DNA of 64,000 bases from Candidatus Micropelagos thuwalensis. GTDB lineage: Bacteria > Pseudomonadota > Alphaproteobacteria > RS24. A program made the translations under genes and the position numbers. Shown here piece after piece: positions 58,677-64,000 of the stretch (positions are counted from its first letter, which is position 1; every line of letters begins with the position of its first letter). The notes beneath the pieces are model-generated. The model saw nothing but the letters and a program-made list of their open reading frames with translations, made no database searches and had not been told where the DNA came from. The DNA lies in contig NZ_AWXE01000004.1 in assembly GCF_000469155.1 (NCBI RefSeq), positions 744,001 through 808,000 on the forward strand. Direction: 5' to 3'.

Positions 58677-59557
58677 GTTGATTTGAGTGTCGTTTTAGCG
58701 GCCATCGCCATAATGGTGTAGCAAATAAGCGCCGCCGTAAAATCATTCGATGTTTGTCCTTCAACTGGCGCAAGTTCGGTGATATCAATGCCGACACAGC
58801 GCCGTCCTCTTAGGGTGCTTTCCACCAAATCCAGAGATTGATAAAACCCTAACCCTCCCGGCACAGGTGTCCCTGTCGCGGCGATTACGGACGGGTCAAG
58901 ACCGTCCACATCAAAGGTGATATAAATATTTTCTGGGAAATCATCCGGAACCTCAATTTGGCTGATATTGTTTCTTACCAGCATTGGCCCGTCATGGGTG
59001 ATGACCCCGTGTTTGGTGCGGGCAAGCTCTTCTTCTGTGCTGAGCGCGCGAACGCCCAGAGAGACAATTGGCAGTCCCGCTTCCGCAAGTAGATGCATAA
59101 CGCTGGCATGAGAGTGATGATGACCCTGATAGGCCACACGGAAGTCCGCATGGGCATCAATCTGAACGATACCAAGTTTTTCACCTTTCCGATGTAATGC
59201 ATCCATGACGCCCATTACCGCGCCATAGCTAACACTATGCTCGCCGCCAAGTGTCACCGGAATATGTCCCTTTGCGCAAATATTGGTGGTTAGGTCGCGT
59301 AAGTCTTGCATGACCTTTTCAATCGGTTGGGTGCAATCAAGTTCAGGGTGCGTGAAAATACCCTGTTCGCATGGCTCGAAGCCCAAGACATTCCTCTCCA
59401 GCTGGTCGCTGGCTTGCAAAATAGCCTCCGGCCCTTTGTGCGTGCCTGTGCCATAAGAGACCGTGGCTTCCAGTCCACAGGGAATAATCTGAAACAAAGC
59501 GTCGGCTTGTTGATTTTCAGATGAGGTGAGTTCTGAACCTAAAAACTGAGACGTCAT
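58673..59557 (-). CDS. speB: Agmatinase (ureohydrolase family)
   Basis: Binuclear manganese ureohydrolase, 294 residues. Metal motifs: GGEHSVSYG (His), QIDAHADFR (Asp-His-Asp) and TFDVDGLDPSV (Asp-Asp), all complete. Agmatinase rather than arginase or guanidinobutyrase is inferred from its place at the end of an arginine decarboxylase operon: it would give putrescine plus urea. Overlaps nspC by four bases. Confidence 0.9.
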   Translation of the reverse strand: MTSQFLGSELTSSENQQADALFQIIPCGLEATVSYGTGTHKGPEAILQASDQLERNVLGFEPCEQGIFTHPELDCTQPIEKVMQDLRDLTTNICAKGHIPVTLGGEHSVSYGAVMGVMDALHRKGEKLGIVQIDAHADFRVAYQGHHHSHASVMHLLAEAGLPIVSLGVRALSTEEELARTKHGVITHDGPMLVRNNISQIEVPDDFPENIYITFDVDGLDPSVIAATGTPVPGGLGFYQSLDLVESTLRGRRCVGIDITELAPVEGQTSNDFTAALICYTIMAMAAKTTLKST

Positions 59558-60717
59558 GATAAGCGCCTTTCAAAATCACCGAAATCAAATTCCCTAACTA
59601 GTTTAAGCGCATCCGTCTGGCTGTTCCAGATAGCGATGGATGGCATCTTCATCCCGTTAAAAGTGGTTGTTTTGACCATTGAGTAATGCGCTTGATCCAG
59701 AAAGGCGAGGCGTTGCCCACTTATGGGTCGTTCAGGGAGTGTGTAGGTACCGATAACATCACCGGCGAGACAACTCGGCCCACCCAGCGTGACGGTCACG
59801 CCATCTCCTGGCGTCTCATTGATGAGAGCCGGGCGGTAAGGGGCTTCCAACACATCCGGCATGTGGCACGTTGCCGAAATATCCAAAATAGCAATCGGGC
59901 CATCATTATCTGCCACATCCAGGACTTCGCCGACCAGTATACCCGCGTCAAACGCAATTGCAGTGCCGGGCTCAAGATAAATCTGCGCGTCATAGTCAGA
60001 GCGCAGTCTTTTCAATAAGGTGATAAGAGCTTCTGTCTCGTAATCTGGTTGCGTCAACATGTGACCGCCACCGAGATTGAGCCATTTAAACCGCCCCTTT
60101 TGTGCCGCCAGATAAGGTTCAATGGCGGCGACGGTGCGTGCAAGTGGATCGAGACCCTGTTCGCATAAATTATGAAAATGCAAACCGTCTATCTCTGGCA
60201 GGTCAAGCTGCATGAGTTGTTCTAGTGGTTGACCGAGCCGCGAGCCGGTCATGCTCGGGTCATATTTTGCTGTCTGCCCCTCTGAATGTTGTGGGTTGAT
60301 ACGCAAACCGGTGTCTGCCCCTTGTTGGCGTGTTATATCTGCAAAATTTGCGTGCTGGCTCAAATTGTTAAAAACCACATGGCTGGAAAGAGTTGCAATT
60401 TCTTCGATTTCTGACGGCTTGAAAGCAGGCGCAAAGCTGGAGAGCTCACCGGCAAAATATTTTCTGGCAAGTTGGGCTTCCCATAAACCCGACGCGCAAC
60501 ACCCTGCAAGATAGTCACTGATTAGCGGCGCGAGCGACCACATGGAGAAGGCTTTTAAGGCCAGTAGTATTTTTGTGTCAGCGGCAGTCGCTATGTCTTT
60601 GAGAATTTGCAGATTTTCTGTCAGTTTAATTTCGTCAATGACAAAACATGGGCTGGGGAGTCTCGACAAATCAAGTTCAGCAAATCTTCCGGCACCAGAT
60701 GACTGAGTTGGTAACAT
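59554..60717 (-). CDS. nspC: Carboxy(nor)spermidine decarboxylase
   Basis: PLP enzyme of the alanine racemase fold, about 387 residues. PLP lysine in ILLALKAFSMW, substrate and cofactor segments in NLGGGHMLT, IYLEPGTAIAFDAG and LGGPSCLAGDVIG (catalytic Cys). N-terminal LPSPCFVIDE is typical of the family. Decarboxylates carboxyspermidine to spermidine. The ATG at 60717 was chosen over the TTG at 60723. It lies between carboxyspermidine dehydrogenase and speB. Confidence 0.93.
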   Translation of the reverse strand: MLPTQSSGAGRFAELDLSRLPSPCFVIDEIKLTENLQILKDIATAADTKILLALKAFSMWSLAPLISDYLAGCCASGLWEAQLARKYFAGELSSFAPAFKPSEIEEIATLSSHVVFNNLSQHANFADITRQQGADTGLRINPQHSEGQTAKYDPSMTGSRLGQPLEQLMQLDLPEIDGLHFHNLCEQGLDPLARTVAAIEPYLAAQKGRFKWLNLGGGHMLTQPDYETEALITLLKRLRSDYDAQIYLEPGTAIAFDAGILVGEVLDVADNDGPIAILDISATCHMPDVLEAPYRPALINETPGDGVTVTLGGPSCLAGDVIGTYTLPERPISGQRLAFLDQAHYSMVKTTTFNGMKMPSIAIWNSQTDALKLVREFDFGDFERRLS

Positions 60718-60736
60718 AATCAAAAATCCAACATGA

Positions 60737-61942
60737 TTAAAAATCTAAAGCGGCGGGCAACTCGGTGATATGCCATGGCAAACCATAAATATTCAACCTG
60801 TCCATAAACGGGTCGGGGTCAAATTGTTCCATATTCCAGACTCCGGGTTTACGCCAGCTTTTATCTAATATTAAAGACGCGCCAATCATTGCAGGCACGC
60901 CTGTTGTGAAACTCACGGCCTGACTACCGACTTCCGCAAAGCACGCTTCATGGTCGCAGACATTATAAAGATAAACAGTTTTCGGTCTTCCCTCATGTGT
61001 CCCACTGATAATGTTACCAATGCAGGTTTTGCCTTTTGTGGTCTCTCCCAACCCTGAAGGTTCGGGGAGAACGGCCTTCAGGAACTGAAGTGGCACAATT
61101 TCTTGGCCCTCATATATTATCGGCTCAATCGAGGTCATGCCGATATTCTCCAGCACATTAAGATGCGTGAGATAGGCATCCCCGAAGGTCATCCAGAAAC
61201 GGGCACGGGTCAGTTCGGGGAAATGTTTGGAAAGGGACTCAAGTTCCTCATGATACATCAGATACATGTTGCGATTGCCGACTTGGGGAAAATCAAAAGT
61301 TTGCTTATGGCTTAAAGCCGGAGTCTCGACCCAGGCGCCATCTTGCCAGTGCCGCGCGGGGGCTGTCACTTCACGGATATTAATTTCGGGATTAAAATTA
61401 GTGGCAAAATGTTGTCCGTGGTCACCACTGTTACAATCCAGAATATCCAGCGTCTGCATATTCTGGATATGGTGTTTGGCGATATAGGCTGTGAACACAT
61501 TGGTCACACCGGGGTCAAAGCCCGAGCCTAAAAGGGCTGTTAGACCCGCTTTTTTAAATCTTTCCTGATAGGCCCATTGCCAATGATATTCAAATTTTGC
61601 TTCATCCAATGGCTCATAATTTGCCGTATCCAGATAATCGGCGCCGGCAGCAAGGCAGGCTTCCATAATATTTAAATCCTGATAGGGCAAAGCCAGATTA
61701 ACTACGAGTGATGCCCCTGTCTTTTCGATAAGCCGTGTTGTCGCTTCGACATTATCCGCATCTAGTTCAGACGTTGTTATGCTAACGCCGGTGCGACTTT
61801 TAACACTGGTAGCTATCGCGTCGCATTTGGCAACACGGCGGCTGGCAAGCGTGATTTCTGAAAACATATCTGGCCACTTTGCCATTTTATGGACCGCAAC
61901 AGAGCCGACGCCCCCGGCACCGATAACGAGAACTTTAGACAT
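60737..61942 (-). CDS. Carboxy(nor)spermidine dehydrogenase (saccharopine dehydrogenase-like)
   Basis: 401 residues. Rossmann motif VLVIGAGGVGSVAVHKMA, then ADYLDTANYEP and LLGSGFDPGVTNVFTAY, followed by a C-terminal domain of the saccharopine dehydrogenase type. This family condenses putrescine (or diaminopropane) with aspartate semialdehyde and reduces the product to carboxyspermidine with NADPH. True saccharopine dehydrogenase is unlikely given the flanking nspC and speA. Confidence 0.92.
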   Translation of the reverse strand: MSKVLVIGAGGVGSVAVHKMAKWPDMFSEITLASRRVAKCDAIATSVKSRTGVSITTSELDADNVEATTRLIEKTGASLVVNLALPYQDLNIMEACLAAGADYLDTANYEPLDEAKFEYHWQWAYQERFKKAGLTALLGSGFDPGVTNVFTAYIAKHHIQNMQTLDILDCNSGDHGQHFATNFNPEINIREVTAPARHWQDGAWVETPALSHKQTFDFPQVGNRNMYLMYHEELESLSKHFPELTRARFWMTFGDAYLTHLNVLENIGMTSIEPIIYEGQEIVPLQFLKAVLPEPSGLGETTKGKTCIGNIISGTHEGRPKTVYLYNVCDHEACFAEVGSQAVSFTTGVPAMIGASLILDKSWRKPGVWNMEQFDPDPFMDRLNIYGLPWHITELPAALDF

Positions 61943-61956
61943 ATTGCCCTCCAGAT

Positions 61957-63894
61957 TTAATGCTCAAAGTAGGTGTAGCCCTGAATGCTATCTTTGAAAG
62001 TGGAAATCATTTCCTTTCTTTCTGCCGCGCTGACGCGCCCGGCGCGGACAGCATTTTCAACAATCACCTTAAATGTATCGACCATACGGCGCGGATCATA
62101 TTCGACATAGCTCAAAACTTCAGAAACCGTATCGCCTTCTTGCTCATGCATCATCTCGAAACTTCCATCTGGTTTTAACTCAATGGTTACAACATTCGTA
62201 TCGCCAAAAAGATTGTGCAAATCACCCAGAGTTTCCTGATAGGCGCCGACAAAAAATACACCCAGATAATATTCTTCACCTGCCATAAGGTCATGCACAG
62301 GGAGGGCGTTGGATACGCCTTTTTCGAGGACAAAGCGATCAATTTTGCCGTCGCTATCGCATGTAATGTCACTAAGAATAGCTTCTCTTTGAGGTTTTTC
62401 ATTTAACCTTTGTAAGGGTGCAATAGGGTGAATTTGATCTATCGCCCATATATCTGGCAAACTTTGGAATAGAGAGAAATTGCAATGGAAAATATCGGCA
62501 GCTTGTTCTAGCGCATTAACCATATCTTCACCAATGCTGGTTGTATCGCATTGATGGGCGGGTAGAAGCAGGTTTTTAATCCTGTTCATCAAATACAAAT
62601 ATGTCCGTTCGGATTTTGCGGTCATTGCTAGATTGATCTGATTGCTTTGGAAAAGACTCCGCACCTCATCGCGGTAATATTGCAAATCGTTCCAGCATTC
62701 TTGTAATCTTTCATGTGTAAGATAGGTCTCAATTTCTAGCATTTTCGTTAAAAGCGGATGGTCATCATCTGCCGCATCAACCTTTAATGTGCTGTCAAAA
62801 TGGGTTGCTTCAAGAACGTTGAATAACAGCATTGAGGATTGCGCAACACAGGCGCGCCCGCTTTCCGTAACAATCACAGGATGCGGCAGGTCATGGGAGT
62901 CCATCATATCTTTCACGGTCTCAATAATATTCAAACAATATTCACTCAAAGAATAATTTACCGAATTTGCAGAGGCGACATGTTCACCCGTATAGTCAAC
63001 CCCAAGACCGCCGCCAAGATCGAGGTGAGTCAGCGGTGCGCCCTCGCGTTGCAATTCGACAAAAAACCGAGCCGCTTCCTGTGTGGCGTGACGGATTTCA
63101 ATAATATTAGGTACCTGACTGCCCAGATGCGAGTGTTGCAGGACCAGCCAATCAAGCGCGTTATGCTGGCGAAGTTTTTCAACAACATCCATGACCTGTG
63201 GAATACTTAAACCGAAAGTGCTGCGATCCCCGCTGGATTTTGCCCAGTTGCCGCTGACAGTATAAGTCAGTTTCACGCGGATACCGAGTTGCGGGATAAT
63301 GTCTGTTTCTTTTGCAACATCAAGCACCAGATCGAGTTCGCGTGGGCTTTCGAGCACCAGAAAACAATTATAGCCCAGCTTTTGCGCCATGAGGGCAAGT
63401 CTAACAAATTCACTATCTTTGATACCGTTACAGATAATCGCGGCTTCTTTTGAGAGATTATGCGACAGGGCAATCAAAAGTTCTGCTTTAGAGCCGACTT
63501 CCAGACCAAAATCATAGGGCCGCCCAAATTCAACAATCCTGTCTACGACAGGGGCTTGCTGGTTCACTTTGACCGGAAATACACCGCGATATTTGCCTTT
63601 ATAGGCCAGTTCATCAATCGCTGCGTTGAATGAAATGTTAATTTGGTCAATACGGCTTCTGAGGAAATTTGTGACACGCAATAAAACTGGGGCCGTAATT
63701 CCCCGCTGGTCAAGGTTCTTGATAATCTCGGTTAGGTCGGTTGGTATACTGTCAGGCTTTTCGGGTTGGCACAGGCCGATATGACCATTTTCCAGTATTG
63801 TGATAAGGCCATCACCCCAGCGGGAGATACCGTATATATCCTCGGTTAGTAGGTCTTTATCGAAATAATCAGAAATAGTGATGCCAGCAGACAT
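61957..63894 (-). CDS. speA: Biosynthetic arginine decarboxylase
   Basis: PLP fold III decarboxylase, 645 residues, converts arginine to agmatine. The PLP lysine is in GVFPVKVNQQAPV; other landmarks are YDFGLEVGSKAELL, HLDLGGGLGVDY, ESGRACVAQ and the long family-specific helical insert (about 390-500). The ATG at 63894 has GGAGGG close upstream and was chosen over the in-frame ATG at 63951. It is the first gene of the four-gene polyamine unit, 14 bases before the dehydrogenase. Confidence 0.95.
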   Translation of the reverse strand: MSAGITISDYFDKDLLTEDIYGISRWGDGLITILENGHIGLCQPEKPDSIPTDLTEIIKNLDQRGITAPVLLRVTNFLRSRIDQINISFNAAIDELAYKGKYRGVFPVKVNQQAPVVDRIVEFGRPYDFGLEVGSKAELLIALSHNLSKEAAIICNGIKDSEFVRLALMAQKLGYNCFLVLESPRELDLVLDVAKETDIIPQLGIRVKLTYTVSGNWAKSSGDRSTFGLSIPQVMDVVEKLRQHNALDWLVLQHSHLGSQVPNIIEIRHATQEAARFFVELQREGAPLTHLDLGGGLGVDYTGEHVASANSVNYSLSEYCLNIIETVKDMMDSHDLPHPVIVTESGRACVAQSSMLLFNVLEATHFDSTLKVDAADDDHPLLTKMLEIETYLTHERLQECWNDLQYYRDEVRSLFQSNQINLAMTAKSERTYLYLMNRIKNLLLPAHQCDTTSIGEDMVNALEQAADIFHCNFSLFQSLPDIWAIDQIHPIAPLQRLNEKPQREAILSDITCDSDGKIDRFVLEKGVSNALPVHDLMAGEEYYLGVFFVGAYQETLGDLHNLFGDTNVVTIELKPDGSFEMMHEQEGDTVSEVLSYVEYDPRRMVDTFKVIVENAVRAGRVSAAERKEMISTFKDSIQGYTYFEH

Positions 63895-63950
63895 AACGCC
63901 CTCCTCATAAACATGTTTTCGCATAAATCTTTGCAAGGATAAGGTCAACA

Positions 63951-63985
63951 ATAAATAAAAACCCCGGGAGCATCGCTCCCGGGGT
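63951..63985 (-). terminator. Intrinsic terminator of a gene beyond the right edge
   Basis: A perfect 11-base stem (63961-63971 with 63975-63985, ACCCCGGGAGC paired with its complement) has a three-base loop. On the minus strand it is followed by TTTTATTTAT. It would stop a minus-strand transcript entering from beyond 64000, just before speA begins its own unit. Confidence 0.85.
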
Positions 63986-64000
63986 CAAACTTAACAGGAA

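Overview
This is chromosomal DNA from an alphaproteobacterium. The evidence is gene order and several lineage-typical sequences. The run rpmH-rnpA-yidC-engB-argB-pyrimidine nucleotidase-dapD-dapE next to truA-fmt-def is a familiar alphaproteobacterial arrangement. So are a cycM-type membrane cytochrome c divergent from kdsB-pheA, and phoR-pstSCAB-phoU-phoB in that order. DnaX lacks the zinc-binding cysteine cluster, as I recall for Rhizobiales-like DnaX. I cannot name the genus. Genes are packed very tightly, which suggests a rather streamlined, possibly aquatic organism (inference).

Layout. 1-4.6 kb: queG, an SDR, an ABHD10-like hydrolase, a GT4 glycosyltransferase and a short GT9-like fragment. 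4.6-12.2 kb: translation genes infC (with a non-canonical AUA start), rpmI, rplT, pheS, pheT and lepA, with a glycerophosphodiesterase inserted on the other strand. 12.3-14.3 kb: tRNA-Ser(GGA) followed by an AT-rich islet (lipoprotein, fatty-acid-hydroxylase-type protein, ICMT-type methyltransferase). 14.3-16.5 kb: thiC under a TPP riboswitch. 16.5-24.5 kb: M17 aminopeptidase and NlpC/P60 facing the YejABEF peptide importer. 24.5-28.3 kb: cytochrome c, kdsB, pheA, nudC and the SRP RNA. 28.3-42.4 kb: dnaX, recR, rmuC, def, fmt, truA, dapE, dapD, a HAD nucleotidase, a double-DUF1036 protein, argB, engB, yidC, rnpA and rpmH. 42.5-48.7 kb: a TVP38 protein with a flavin disulfide reductase, ggt, tRNA-Arg(ACG), and a second AT-rich islet with an esterase, an RTX-like relic and a frameshifted FkbM methyltransferase. 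48.9-58.7 kb: a large unrecognised membrane coiled-coil protein, then the phosphate regulon. 58.7-63.9 kb: a four-gene spermidine pathway (speA, carboxyspermidine dehydrogenase, nspC, speB).

How the genes work together. The phosphate block is a full sensing and uptake unit with a visible Pho box before pstS. Its PhoR has no membrane segment. The polyamine block encodes every step from arginine to spermidine by the carboxyspermidine route. The aminopeptidase/NlpC/Yej block looks like peptide or muropeptide salvage. The strongest unusual observations are the AUA start of infC, the unassigned membrane coiled-coil protein before phoR, the compact alternative spermidine pathway, the two AT-rich islets each directly 3' of a tRNA gene, and convergent gene pairs that share interlocked stop codons. 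I saw no CRISPR array, rRNA operon, transposase, integrase or prophage. All calls come from reading the sequence; no database search was run.
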